Source: an uncultured Bacteroidales bacterium
Lineage (GTDB): Bacteria > Bacteroidota > Bacteroidia > Bacteroidales > WCHB1-69
Reading direction: 5' to 3'
Length of the DNA: 64,000 bases
NCBI GenBank assembly: GCA_905233625.1
Contig: CAJOFJ010000020.1
Location: forward strand, 1-64,000
Positions 17,922 to 25,720 of this stretch are shown here, one piece after another. Every line of letters begins with the position of its first letter. Position 1 is the first letter of the stretch. A program made the position numbers and the translations under genes. The notes under the pieces are model-generated. The model was not told where the DNA came from. It ran no database searches and was given only the letters and a program-made list of their open reading frames with translations.

Positions 17922-18871
17922 AGATGAACATCAAAGATATCATGGAACAAATGCAGGAGACACCCTCTCCGCGGTGCTGGGAAAGCATAGCCTCCCAGCT
18001 GCCAGCGGCAGGTGCTGCTGTGGGTGGGGGAACGGCTGCCACCGCTGCCAAAGGGGCATTGTCCGCAGGAAAATTGGCTGCCATTATAGGCTCCGCCACC
18101 GCTGTTGTCGCTATTGTCACCGGCACCACCATCGCCATTATCAATCACGAACCAGCCAGTGTTCCCCAAAACAAGCCGGAATCCAACACTACCATTCTTG
18201 TAAGCGAAAACACAGACACTACCAATATAGATATGGATACCACTACATTCCCTGAAGCTATTCCCTCTTCTACCCATACTCCATTAGAAACTCCTCATGC
18301 TTCCACCTCGTCCAATATCGAAAAGCTAAGCGATTCTGAAACATCCAATCCCTACACAACACCCACTGCGGCCAACACCACTGACTATTCCGCTCCTGTT
18401 ACCACCCCCTCTGCCATGCCGGCCAATTCAAATCCAAGCATTTCACCGATCTCCTCCAGCCCAAAAAAATCTCTCAATACCGTTTCAAACAATCATACCA
18501 TCTCTCAAGCTTCATCAAGCCAAGAGAACAAGCAAACCGAAACAGAAACAATAACACAAAGCAAGCCTGAAGTTGACAATATTTTGGAAAATACCGGCTA
18601 TTCGAGACCTGTTATTATTGAAATTCCCAATATTTTTACCCCTAACGGTGACGGTGTGAATGACCAATTTGTCATCAATGGCCTTGAAAACTGCGAGAAA
18701 AAAGTACTGATTGTGAAGAATCAGAATGGACAGATTGTTTTCCAAAGCCAAAGCTACGACAACTCATGGGATGGCAACAACCTTCCCGATGGGACTTACT
18801 ACTATCAATTTAACTATAGCATTAACAATATCAGCGAATTACGCAGAGGTACAATCCTTATTCGCCGATAA
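17918..18871 (+). CDS. Predicted anti-sigma-like membrane protein with C-terminal T9SS type B (CHU_C) domain
   Basis: A 317-residue protein translationally coupled to the ECF sigma gene. The N-terminal 40 residues have no signal peptide and carry a PSPRCWESIASQLP segment, like the Pxx(C/L)WxxIxxxL start of other Bacteroidota anti-sigma-like proteins. One membrane span follows (about residues 46-75, Ala/Gly/Ile/Val-rich). Residues about 85-225 are a low-complexity Ser/Thr/Pro/Asn linker. Residues about 237-317 form a gliding-motility-associated C-terminal domain (PNIFTPNGDGVNDQF, DNSWDGNNLPDGTYYYQF, GTILIRR). The layout places the sigma-binding end in the cytoplasm and the sorting domain in the periplasm. 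The anti-sigma role is inferred from context. Confidence 0.78.
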   Translation: MKMNIKDIMEQMQETPSPRCWESIASQLPAAGAAVGGGTAATAAKGALSAGKLAAIIGSATAVVAIVTGTTIAIINHEPASVPQNKPESNTTILVSENTDTTNIDMDTTTFPEAIPSSTHTPLETPHASTSSNIEKLSDSETSNPYTTPTAANTTDYSAPVTTPSAMPANSNPSISPISSSPKKSLNTVSNNHTISQASSSQENKQTETETITQSKPEVDNILENTGYSRPVIIEIPNIFTPNGDGVNDQFVINGLENCEKKVLIVKNQNGQIVFQSQSYDNSWDGNNLPDGTYYYQFNYSINNISELRRGTILIRR

Positions 18872-18884
18872 AATCGACGAATAA

Positions 18885-20486
18885 TTACCACATTCCGTCG
18901 AATACCGTCCAGATAAAATCACCGGTATCCCATGCGGTATTGATGGCTTCCATGCCACACGCACTACTATAATCCGTCAACAACTTCAAGGCCTCATCTC
19001 TGCGTCCTTGATTCAATAACGACAAAGCCTTGTCTTCTATGTCTTTTTGATTGTCAAAGAATTCCTTTTGCATGGGCTTCCATGTGTTGTCTATCACCTT
19101 GCGCATATCGCCCCAACGCTGCGATGCCAAGGTTCCCAAACGGTTGAAGGCCCACCAAGCGGATTTACGGCTGAAACCCGTCTCACGTCCACAAGTCTTG
19201 TACTCGGAGGGCAAGTCGGTGACGTTGGCGTAAATCGGCACATACACTGAAGAAGCCACATTGTCGAGGGCAAACCAACACAAAGCACCCACCTCATCGG
19301 GCAGGTCGCTGCGGCACTGGATAATGGTGGCATACACCGTAAACCAAACCGCGATATTACGCTCTCCATGGGCGTGCCATCCACCGTTTACCTTATGCAG
19401 TTTCAGCTCATCAGACTTCATAAAAGGATTAGCCAGCGGAGAGATCACGGTTTTCCCTTCCTTGTCCGTTACCGTGATATTCTTTCGCATATCATATTCC
19501 GTTCCCTCGTAATAATCCTGAAAAACACGAACCATATCCGACAATTTCACCAAAGAATCGGGTTTCACCGAAAAAGGATAATTCTCGGCATTGGGGTCCA
19601 GTTTCAACGAAGGAGCCAGCAAGTCAAACACACGCCATTCACGGCGGCGACAGGCCAGCATCATGCGTGATTCAGGCGCGTATGCGTATGCAAATCTGAA
19701 TGGCTCTCCACTTTTTTTGTTCCACCAGCCATTCTCTTCAGCTACCGAATACACATTGTCGGAAGCCATAAAATAATCCTTGTTTTTCAAGTCTATCTCT
19801 CTGATAGTCGATGCATTGGCATTAACCGCGATATGGTCGTCGGGCACTCTCTGTGCAGCCCAAACTGCCCCTAATTTGCCCTTACCAGGACCGACGATCT
19901 CCAAGTGCCAAACTTCGTTTTTGTCGGCGATGGTCAGGCATTCGCCCGCGTCAATCCAGCCGTAAGTTTTCATCAGCTCTCCCGCCATTTTGATAGCCTC
20001 ACGCGCTGTGGTACAACGCTCCAGCATCAACTGGCATAGCCGCTGGCAGTCAATGAGTCCACTATCGGATTTCAGCTCTCCGCGCCCTCCAAAAGTAGAT
20101 TCTCCGATGGCCAACTGTTTCTCATTGACACATGGATAGGCGGTGTTCAAAAACTGATAGGTATGTGCCACCTGCGGAATTTCGCCCACGGGGATATTGT
20201 CGTAGCGGTTCATCTTGCCAGGTTCCGACTTGGCCCAAACCCGTTTGTACATCGTTTCCATGGCTCCTGCCTGATGATCCGCTGCCTTCTCCACCGTCAT
20301 ATTCGTACGAGAGCGACCACTGTCATCCGTGTGCGAAGTCATCACCGAACCATCCGCTGAGGCCTTCTTGCCCACCGTCACGCTGGTGCATTCCATTCCT
20401 TCGGTAAAATCATCTATGCTGAACACATTTTGTCCCTGTGCCCATACAAATGCAAACACAAAAATGCCCAATAATATTTTTTTCAT
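18885..20486 (-). CDS. C69 family (dipeptidase A type) peptidase
   Basis: A 533-residue secreted N-terminal-nucleophile hydrolase of family C69/U34, which cleaves dipeptides. The signal peptide ends around WAQGQ (residues 15-19). The nucleophile is Cys33 in MECTSVTVGKKASADGS. The 13 residues between the signal cleavage site and Cys33 would have to be removed to free the nucleophile, unlike the relative at 63451 where Cys follows the signal directly. Other family stretches are ESTFGGRGEL and MKTYGWIDAGECLTIADKNEVWHLEIVG. It is convergent with the CHU_C gene, 13 nt apart, and preceded by a repeat region. Confidence 0.9.
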   Translation of the reverse strand: MKKILLGIFVFAFVWAQGQNVFSIDDFTEGMECTSVTVGKKASADGSVMTSHTDDSGRSRTNMTVEKAADHQAGAMETMYKRVWAKSEPGKMNRYDNIPVGEIPQVAHTYQFLNTAYPCVNEKQLAIGESTFGGRGELKSDSGLIDCQRLCQLMLERCTTAREAIKMAGELMKTYGWIDAGECLTIADKNEVWHLEIVGPGKGKLGAVWAAQRVPDDHIAVNANASTIREIDLKNKDYFMASDNVYSVAEENGWWNKKSGEPFRFAYAYAPESRMMLACRRREWRVFDLLAPSLKLDPNAENYPFSVKPDSLVKLSDMVRVFQDYYEGTEYDMRKNITVTDKEGKTVISPLANPFMKSDELKLHKVNGGWHAHGERNIAVWFTVYATIIQCRSDLPDEVGALCWFALDNVASSVYVPIYANVTDLPSEYKTCGRETGFSRKSAWWAFNRLGTLASQRWGDMRKVIDNTWKPMQKEFFDNQKDIEDKALSLLNQGRRDEALKLLTDYSSACGMEAINTAWDTGDFIWTVFDGMW

Positions 20487-20687
20487 CCTTTGAATTTTGA
20501 ATTCTGAATTATTTTCACGTCACACCCCGCCCTATGGGCATTCGTTCTTTTACAGAGACGCACGGCCGTGCGTCTCTACTAACCACTAATCACTAACCCC
20601 TATCGCCTAATCACTTCTACCTTCTACCTCCCACCTTCTACCTATTCACTGACCACTAACACCTAATCACTGACCCCTGACCCCTGA
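20487..20687. repeat. Intergenic repeats: AGAGACGCACGG palindrome plus word tract
   Basis: This gap holds a perfect 24-bp palindrome (20554-20577) made of AGAGACGCACGG and its reverse complement. A tract of words follows (20578-20687) that on the minus strand reads GGGGTCAGGGGTCAGTGATTAGG, TTAGTGGTCAGTGAATAGG, GGTAGAAGGTGGGAGG and similar. The tract continues into the end of coaE. No open reading frame or promoter box is evident. Confidence 0.7.
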
Positions 20688-21218
20688 TCACTGTCCCCTG
20701 TTATCTATCACCATATCCGCCCGTCTGCATTTCTCTTCCTGAGGCATTTGGGCATTGATACGGTCCATAATCTCTTTTTCTGTAAGGTTGGGATTCCGTT
20801 TCTTGATACGTTCCAAACGCACTTCCAGCGGGGCGTCCACCACAATTACCATATCGAAAAACTTTTCCAGCTCGTTTTCATACACAATAGCGGATTCCAG
20901 CATTACTGACGGGGCATGCTGCTCTTCTGCCCACTCATCAAAGCGAGCCATCACCGTAGGATGAATCAGATTATTGATAATCTCCCGCTTGGATGGATCT
21001 TGGAACACATACTGCGCCATTTTTTTGAAATCCAACCTTCCTTCGGTGAAAACCTCCCTGCCAAAATAAGAACGGATAGTATCAATAATACTTTGATCTT
21101 CATAACATTTCTTGGCTTCCTCGTCCGCATAGAACACCGGTATACCCATCTTTACGAAGAACTGGGAAATGTATGTTTTACCCGTTCCTATCCCCCCTGT
21201 TATAGCTATTTTTTTCAT
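20688..21218 (-). CDS. coaE: Dephospho-CoA kinase, C-terminally truncated
   Basis: CoaE phosphorylates the 3'-hydroxyl of dephospho-CoA in the last step of coenzyme A synthesis. The P-loop GGIGTGKT (residues 8-15), FYADEEAKKCYED, IHPTVMARFDEW, VIVVDAPLEVRLERIKKRN and a C-terminal RADMVIDN stretch are all present. Family members are usually about 195-210 residues and continue after DN-x-G with a helix of about 20 residues; this one is 176 and stops at DNRGQ. The last three codons and the stop (20688-20699) belong to the GGGGACAGTGATCAGG word tract, so the normal end seems to have been replaced. It starts 3 nt after the YbbR-like gene. The catalytic core is intact and function may survive. Confidence 0.88.
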   Translation of the reverse strand: MKKIAITGGIGTGKTYISQFFVKMGIPVFYADEEAKKCYEDQSIIDTIRSYFGREVFTEGRLDFKKMAQYVFQDPSKREIINNLIHPTVMARFDEWAEEQHAPSVMLESAIVYENELEKFFDMVIVVDAPLEVRLERIKKRNPNLTEKEIMDRINAQMPQEEKCRRADMVIDNRGQ

Positions 21219-21221
21219 TAA

Positions 21222-21650
21222 TTACTTTACATACAAGGTTATTACTTCTGGCTTGTCCACCGATTTTAATTCAGGATAACCATTGTCTATCAAAAAATTA
21301 CACAATTCCTTGTTGGAAAAAGAGTAAGCGCTGCGCTTGTTCTTGTTTTTGATTATTTCATTGACAGAAATATCAACAACCCTGTTTTCCTTGGCGTATT
21401 TCGGGGTCAAGTAATCCAATCCCCTTGTACGGAAAGTCAATATTAACGTGGTATCCGACAATGTACAGCTGGTTTTTCCTTCCGGCAGCTCAGAACAAAT
21501 GAGTCGGTACTCCAGCGTATGTTCCTGATCTCTGGAGAAATTGATAAAAAACCACGCGATAGCCGATAAAAACAAACAAACCAAAAAGGCCAAAGGCGGA
21601 AGTTTTATCTTATTTTTACTCTCTTGCTGAGACTGCCTCTCTACTTGCAT
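21222..21650 (-). CDS. Short YbbR-like membrane-anchored protein
   Basis: A 142-residue protein. A short basic cytoplasmic tail (MQVERQSQQESKNKIKLP) leads to one membrane span (about residues 19-37, LAFLVCLFLSAIAWFFINF) and a periplasmic part of about 100 residues with the pattern of a single YbbR-like beta domain (EYRLICSELPEG, TLILTFRTRGLDYL, VVDISVNEI). The position between yajC and coaE is where Bacteroidota keep a YbbR-like gene, but known neighbours there are, as I recall, longer with several domains. The ATG at 21650 is 7 nt after the yajC stop; the frame runs upstream into yajC, so I chose this start. Confidence 0.65.
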   Translation of the reverse strand: MQVERQSQQESKNKIKLPPLAFLVCLFLSAIAWFFINFSRDQEHTLEYRLICSELPEGKTSCTLSDTTLILTFRTRGLDYLTPKYAKENRVVDISVNEIIKNKNKRSAYSFSNKELCNFLIDNGYPELKSVDKPEVITLYVK

Positions 21651-21657
21651 AATTCTC

Positions 21658-21987
21658 TTATTTTTGAGCGTTCTTGGCCTCGTTCTCATCGATGGCAACA
21701 GCCGCTTTCTCAATGGTGATCTTCACATTGTCAGCGATTTCGATAACGAAAACCTTCTCCTGAACATCCACAATCTTGCCGTGCAGACCTCCAATGGTGA
21801 TGATTTTGTCACCCTTGGACAACTTGCTTCTATATTCCTCAATTTGTTTCTGTTTTTTCTGCTGCGGTCTGATCATGAAAAAGTAAAAAATCAAAAGCAG
21901 CAAAAGAATAAAAATCAAAGTCATTGATCCATTACTTGCTCCCTGTCCTTCAGCTGGAGCCATTAATAAAAATAACAAATTATTCAT
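21658..21987 (-). CDS. yajC: Preprotein translocase subunit YajC
   Basis: YajC (109 residues) is the small accessory subunit of the SecDF-YajC complex that helps protein export at the inner membrane. It has a single N-terminal membrane span (about residues 22-39, MTLIFILLLLLIFYFFMI), followed at once by the hallmark RPQQKKQKQIEEYRSKLSKGDKI and the cytoplasmic SH3-like strand region GGLHGKIVDVQEKVFVIEI. It is part of the minus-strand run nusB, DUF1573, yajC, YbbR-like, coaE, an order I recognise from Bacteroidota genomes. Confidence 0.95.
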   Translation of the reverse strand: MNNLLFLLMAPAEGQGASNGSMTLIFILLLLLIFYFFMIRPQQKKQKQIEEYRSKLSKGDKIITIGGLHGKIVDVQEKVFVIEIADNVKITIEKAAVAIDENEAKNAQK

Positions 21988-22013
21988 TTTCAGTTGTTTA
22001 TATTGATAATTAA

Positions 22014-22478
22014 TTAAGGTTCAACTACCGTAGCCTTTACTCTGAGGGTGGTCTGCACGGGATAAGTGTTAGCAGACACAACTACCATTTTTTGCACTTC
22101 ACCTTGCTGGTTCTTCGAATCGAAAGTCACCCCGATTTCACCGGATTCACCCGGTCTGATAGGTGCCTGCGGAGGCGTTGAGGTGGTGCAACCACAAGAG
22201 GAGCGCGCACTGGAAATAATCAGATTGGACTTCCCGGTATTTTTGAATTTGAATGAATAGCTCAATTTTTCGCCTTTGATTACCCTTCCGAAATCGTATT
22301 CCAATGTTTCGAAAGTCAGCACCGGCATCTTTTCGGCATCTTTTTTTGATAAACCTTCTGCCGTCATCGGATTATGCACATCCGCAGTGGTGAAACCCTC
22401 AGAGGTATTTTTCTCTCCACAGGCCGCCAACAGAAAAACTGTCACACATAAACCAATGATAATCGATATTTTTTTCAT
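22014..22478 (-). CDS. DUF1573 domain lipoprotein
   Basis: A 154-residue predicted lipoprotein (signal peptide ending FLLAAC, Cys20). The mature part is one DUF1573 immunoglobulin-like domain (about residues 50-154): LTFETLEYDFGRVIKGEKLSY, FKFKNTGKSNLIISSARSSCGCT, then RPGESGEIGVTFDSK. The SCGCTT cluster is typical of the family. The function is unknown; such domains are common in Bacteroidota envelope proteins. It lies 26 nt ahead of yajC and after an untranslated gap of 142 nt downstream of nusB. Confidence 0.85.
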   Translation of the reverse strand: MKKISIIIGLCVTVFLLAACGEKNTSEGFTTADVHNPMTAEGLSKKDAEKMPVLTFETLEYDFGRVIKGEKLSYSFKFKNTGKSNLIISSARSSCGCTTSTPPQAPIRPGESGEIGVTFDSKNQQGEVQKMVVVSANTYPVQTTLRVKATVVEP

Positions 22479-22620
22479 TTTTAATTTTGCTTTGAGCTAT
22501 GAGCCTTGAGTTATGAGCTTTAATTTTTAGTTCTTCGTTCTTTATTTATTGGCACATTAGCACATTATCTAATTAGCACATTTAAATATTTCCTTGCAAC
22601 TGAGAGACGCTGTTGCCTAC
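22479..22620. repeat. Degenerate repeats GAGCTATGAGC and TTAGCACATTA
   Basis: Between nusB and the DUF1573 gene, GAGCTATGAGCCTTGAGTT-type words (22493-22520) are followed by TTAGCACATTA-type words (22550-22583). Related AATTAGCAAAT words occur at 55220-55258. No gene or clear promoter is visible. Confidence 0.45.
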
Positions 22621-23577
22621 CTACACCAAGCCTCTTCCCATCTTATTCAACTTCCCATCCTCCTTCAAATCCACCGCCATTTTATCCAACATGCCATTGA
22701 TGAATACCTTGCTCTTCTGGGAACTATAGGTTTTCGCCAATTCAATATACTCATTAATAGTCACTTTCACCGGAATGCTGGGGAACTCCGTGAATTCACA
22801 GAGCGCCATCTTCATCAAAATGATATCCAGCTCCATGATACGCTCCAATTCCCAGTTCTGCAGCTTTTGCTCTATCCTTTCCTCGTACTCGTTATTATGC
22901 ACCAAAGTCAAGGTGTAGAGACGTTTATAGAACTGCTGATCGCTTTCCTCTCCTTCCGCCACCGGCTTGAACAAAGTCGCGATGGTGCAATTGTCCTTCT
23001 TTGACTCCTTGAACTGCTGGATATTCTTGTACAGCATCAGCAGAGCCTCGTTGTAATCATCAAACCAATGGATGTTTTTTTCTTCAAAAAACCAATGTAT
23101 CAACTCACTTTCCACGAAAACCTTCTCCACAATGGCCAACACCAATTCCTTATCCTCATTATAGCTTCGCTGAGGATTAGCCATATAACGCTGGTATTCA
23201 GGCAATTCAACTATTTCATGGTTCACTTGGACAATAAAATCAGCATCATTGGCCCAATTGATTTTGAGTTCTTTATACTTTTTATTCAGCGTTACATTCT
23301 CATCAATTTGCAAGATTACCTTATTATCCACAAACTTGGTATTAGGATTCAGATCCGCCTCGGTGGGGTTGATCTTGTTTTTCAAATCCTCCAGTTTATT
23401 GACTCTATAACGATAAATAGCTGAAAATAAGGAAAAAAAGTAGATAAACAAAGTATAACAGGACTGGATGGCGTCGTTTAGTTTTTTCTCGCCTTCAACC
23501 ACATCTTCCCGATCATTCATCTGATGGGCAAAGATGGCCTGCATTACCTTGATTCTCAAATAACGTCTGCTTACCAT
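22621..23577 (-). CDS. nusB: Transcription antitermination factor NusB
   Basis: NusB binds boxA RNA with NusE (S10) to support rRNA antitermination. At 318 residues it is of the long Bacteroidota type: the start MVSRRYLRIKVMQAIFAHQ is typical, a charged insert fills the middle, and the all-helical NusB core with RIMELDIILMKMALCEFTEFPSIPVKVTINEYIELAKTY is at the C-terminus (about residues 195-300). A TATATTTG promoter box lies 19 nt upstream. It opens the minus-strand run to coaE. The region ahead of it is a modular repeat array. Confidence 0.93.
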   Translation of the reverse strand: MVSRRYLRIKVMQAIFAHQMNDREDVVEGEKKLNDAIQSCYTLFIYFFSLFSAIYRYRVNKLEDLKNKINPTEADLNPNTKFVDNKVILQIDENVTLNKKYKELKINWANDADFIVQVNHEIVELPEYQRYMANPQRSYNEDKELVLAIVEKVFVESELIHWFFEEKNIHWFDDYNEALLMLYKNIQQFKESKKDNCTIATLFKPVAEGEESDQQFYKRLYTLTLVHNNEYEERIEQKLQNWELERIMELDIILMKMALCEFTEFPSIPVKVTINEYIELAKTYSSQKSKVFINGMLDKMAVDLKEDGKLNKMGRGLV

Positions 23578-23595
23578 GTTTTTCTTTTAGCGCTG

Positions 23596-23603
23596 CAAAT
23601 ATA
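23596..23603 (-). promoter_or_regulatory. -7 promoter box TATATTTG for nusB
   Basis: Reads TATATTTG on the minus strand, matching TAnnTTTG, 18 nt ahead of the nusB ATG at 23577. Confidence 0.55.
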
Positions 23604-23631
23604 CTATTTTTTGTTGGATTGTTGATATGCG

Positions 23632-23772
23632 TGAAGGCGTGAAGACATGCACTTCGTGCATTCGTTAAGACGACATTCTGTTTTTTCCGCCTTCACACCT
23701 CCACGAACGAGCGAAGCGAGTGTCTTGACGAACGAACAGAGTGAGTGTCTTCACGTCTTAACATCTCCACGT
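23632..23772. repeat. Modular 25-bp-period mini-hairpin array between ftcD and nusB
   Basis: Octamer linkers (CGTGAAGG, CGTGAAGA, CGTTAAGA and reverse complements) alternate with 15-nt cores. The cores are ATGCAC-TTC-GTGCAT (23647-23661), ACGAGC-GAA-GCGAGT (23707-23721) and ACGAAC-AGA-GTGAGT (23732-23746). The last two start exactly 25 bp apart. On the minus strand these read ACTCGC-TTC-GCTCGT and ACTCAC-TCT-GTTCGT, with one inner base pair changed on both sides. The array begins right after the ftcD stop. Confidence 0.75.
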
Positions 23773-25470
23773 TTAACCGATCACTTCCTCCACCTTCGCC
23801 ATCAGAGTAGTTTCGAGCTCTTTGGCTTTCACCACGTAGGCCTGGGCTTTGCTTACCATTTCTTCCGCAAAAGCCTTGTCCTCCAAGCTAGAGGCATTGA
23901 TTTTCACGTTCAGGTAAGCACCCATGACGGCAGCGCGGGCGCACAACACACCAACACCGGCATCGGTCACAGAGTTCGGATTGCCCTTTTCAATCATGGC
24001 AGCGCAAAGCTCAAACACGTCGAAGCTGCGTTGGATAGTCTTATAAGGCACCTCGATAGCATATTTGGTAGCATCTTGGATAGCCTGCTTGCGAGCAGCC
24101 TTCTCGGCATCGTTGCCCTTGGGCATGCCAAAAGCTTCCATAATCAAATTGAAGGAATGGGTATCCTCATCCACCAGCCACAAGAGGTCGTCTTTGATTT
24201 TCTGACCTTTTTCAGCCCATTGTGAGAATTCCTCCCAACGCTCGTCCCAACCGGGTTTGTGTGAGGACAGGTTGGCCACCATCGTACCCAGAGCGGCACC
24301 CAGGCTGCCCATGTATGCGGAGATGGAACCACCACCAGGAGCGGGACTCTCGGAAGCGGTCTCGTTGGCGAAACCAGTGCAGGTCATGTCCATCAATTTC
24401 TCCGTCTTGTTGTCTTTCTCAATCAGATATTCAATCACCTTCTCTTCCGGAATGAAGGGTTTCAAATCGTCCAAGCCCATGGATTTGATAGCGATCTTGA
24501 TGATTTCGGCCTCGTCGATACCCAATGAGCGCTGCTGTTTTCTCAAGAAATATTTACCAGCGTCAATCAAGGTTTTCTTGGGCACCAGTCCCACAATTTC
24601 CGTACCGGTCACGCGAATGCCGCGGGCGGCAGCTTTGTTGCAAACCTCCTCAAAAGCCACATGCAGCGGAGTGGTATTGGTATCGGTGATGTTCATAGAT
24701 ACCTGAGCCACACCGTATTCCTTGATGAACCAGCCGATAGCCTTGGTACCTTTCAACGTACCGGGAATATTAATCGGATTGCCATTCTCGTCTTTCATGA
24801 TTTTGCCGGTAATCGGGTTACCCTCGCGTTTCGGACGGCCTTTCTCACGAACGTCGAAAGCGATGGCGTTGGCGCGGCGGGTGGAAGTGGTGTTCAGGTT
24901 GTAGTTCACCGCGATGAGAAAATCACGGGCACCGATAGCGGAAGCACCGCTCTTGGCTACCTCTTCTGTGAACTCACACGGACCGAAATCGGGTTTCCAT
25001 TCGGCGCTGGCGATACGCTCTTTCAGTGCCTCGTACTCGCCTTGACGGCAGTTGGCCAGATTACGACGTTTGGGTTCGAAAGCGGCGTTTTCATAGCAGA
25101 ACACCGGAATGTTGAGTTCTTCGCCCACCTTCTTGGCTAATTTGCGAGCATATTCAGCGGTTTCTTCCATGGTGATGTTGGAAACAGGCACCAAGGGGCA
25201 CACGTCGGTGGCACCGAAACGCGGATGATCGCCGTGATGGCCTCTCATGTCAATCAGTTCCTTGGCTTTGGCAATCACCTTGTAGGCAGTAGCCACCACT
25301 TCGTCGGGAGTGCCGACAAAAGTTACCACAGTTCTATTGGTGGTAAAACCCGGATCCACGTCCAGCAGCTTCACGCCTTCCGATTTTTCTATTTCATCGG
25401 TTATCTGTTTGATCAGGTCTAAATTACGACCCTCGCTGAAATTGGGAACACATTCAATTAATTGTTTCAT
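23773..25470 (-). CDS. ftcD: Bifunctional glutamate formimidoyltransferase / formimidoyltetrahydrofolate cyclodeaminase
   Basis: A 565-residue fusion enzyme of histidine degradation. It moves the formimino group from formiminoglutamate to tetrahydrofolate and then deaminates it to 5,10-methenyl-THF. The N-terminal formiminotransferase domains (about residues 1-330) show MKQLIECVPNFSEGRN and DVDPGFTTNRTVVTFVG, plus RGHHGDHPRFGATDVCPLVP. The C-terminal cyclodeaminase domain (about 345-560) is helical with SPAPGGGSISAYMGSLGAAL. Both halves look complete. Other hut genes are absent from the window. It has its own TACCTTTG promoter and lies downstream of tRNA-Cys. Confidence 0.95.
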   Translation of the reverse strand: MKQLIECVPNFSEGRNLDLIKQITDEIEKSEGVKLLDVDPGFTTNRTVVTFVGTPDEVVATAYKVIAKAKELIDMRGHHGDHPRFGATDVCPLVPVSNITMEETAEYARKLAKKVGEELNIPVFCYENAAFEPKRRNLANCRQGEYEALKERIASAEWKPDFGPCEFTEEVAKSGASAIGARDFLIAVNYNLNTTSTRRANAIAFDVREKGRPKREGNPITGKIMKDENGNPINIPGTLKGTKAIGWFIKEYGVAQVSMNITDTNTTPLHVAFEEVCNKAAARGIRVTGTEIVGLVPKKTLIDAGKYFLRKQQRSLGIDEAEIIKIAIKSMGLDDLKPFIPEEKVIEYLIEKDNKTEKLMDMTCTGFANETASESPAPGGGSISAYMGSLGAALGTMVANLSSHKPGWDERWEEFSQWAEKGQKIKDDLLWLVDEDTHSFNLIMEAFGMPKGNDAEKAARKQAIQDATKYAIEVPYKTIQRSFDVFELCAAMIEKGNPNSVTDAGVGVLCARAAVMGAYLNVKINASSLEDKAFAEEMVSKAQAYVVKAKELETTLMAKVEEVIG

Positions 25471-25525
25471 AGTTGTATTTCTATTTTATTGATTATTAAT
25501 ATCTTGGTAATTTACACTATAAATA

Positions 25526-25533
25526 CAAAGGTA
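25526..25533 (-). promoter_or_regulatory. -7 promoter box TACCTTTG for ftcD
   Basis: Reads TACCTTTG on the minus strand, 55 nt upstream of the ftcD ATG at 25470. Confidence 0.6.
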
Positions 25534-25569
25534 CATATTTTTCCCTAATTATGTACGGATTTAAACAAA

Positions 25570-25597
25570 AAAAAGGCTGTCATGCGATAGCCTTTTT
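25570..25597 (-). terminator. Rho-independent terminator of tRNA-Cys
   Basis: On the minus strand AAAAAGGCT pairs with AGCCTTTTT around a 10-nt loop, and the 3' arm runs on into further T residues (eight in a row). It begins 4 nt after the tRNA 3' end, so it terminates the tRNA transcript. Confidence 0.85.
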
Positions 25598-25601
25598 CAA
25601 G

Positions 25602-25672
25602 AGGTCTCTTCCAGACTCGAACTGGAGTAAATGGTTTTGCAGACCAGCGCCTAGCCACTCGGCCAAGAGACC
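25602..25672 (-). tRNA. tRNA-Cys(GCA)
   Basis: The minus strand folds into a full cloverleaf. The acceptor stem is GGTCTCT with AGAGACC and the D arm is GCCGAGTGGCTAGGC. The anticodon stem TGGT/ACCA carries loop CTGCAAA, giving anticodon GCA (Cys), and the T arm is TCCAG-TTCGAGT-CTGGA. The discriminator base is U73, the identity base for cysteine tRNA. CCA is not encoded. A TATTTTTG promoter box and a strong terminator flank it. Confidence 0.95.
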
Positions 25673-25684
25673 TTTTTGGGACTG

Positions 25685-25692
25685 CAAAAATA
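25685..25692 (-). promoter_or_regulatory. -7 promoter box TATTTTTG for tRNA-Cys
   Basis: Reads TATTTTTG on the minus strand, 12 nt upstream of the tRNA 5' end, in an AT-rich stretch. Confidence 0.65.
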
Positions 25693-25720
25693 CAACTTTT
25701 TTTTGAATTGGCAATTTTTT

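Noticed and set aside
23647..24225. 192-codon plus-strand frame covering the array and the ftcD end
   Set aside because: It consists of repeat sequence and the antisense of ftcD, with no recognisable protein features.
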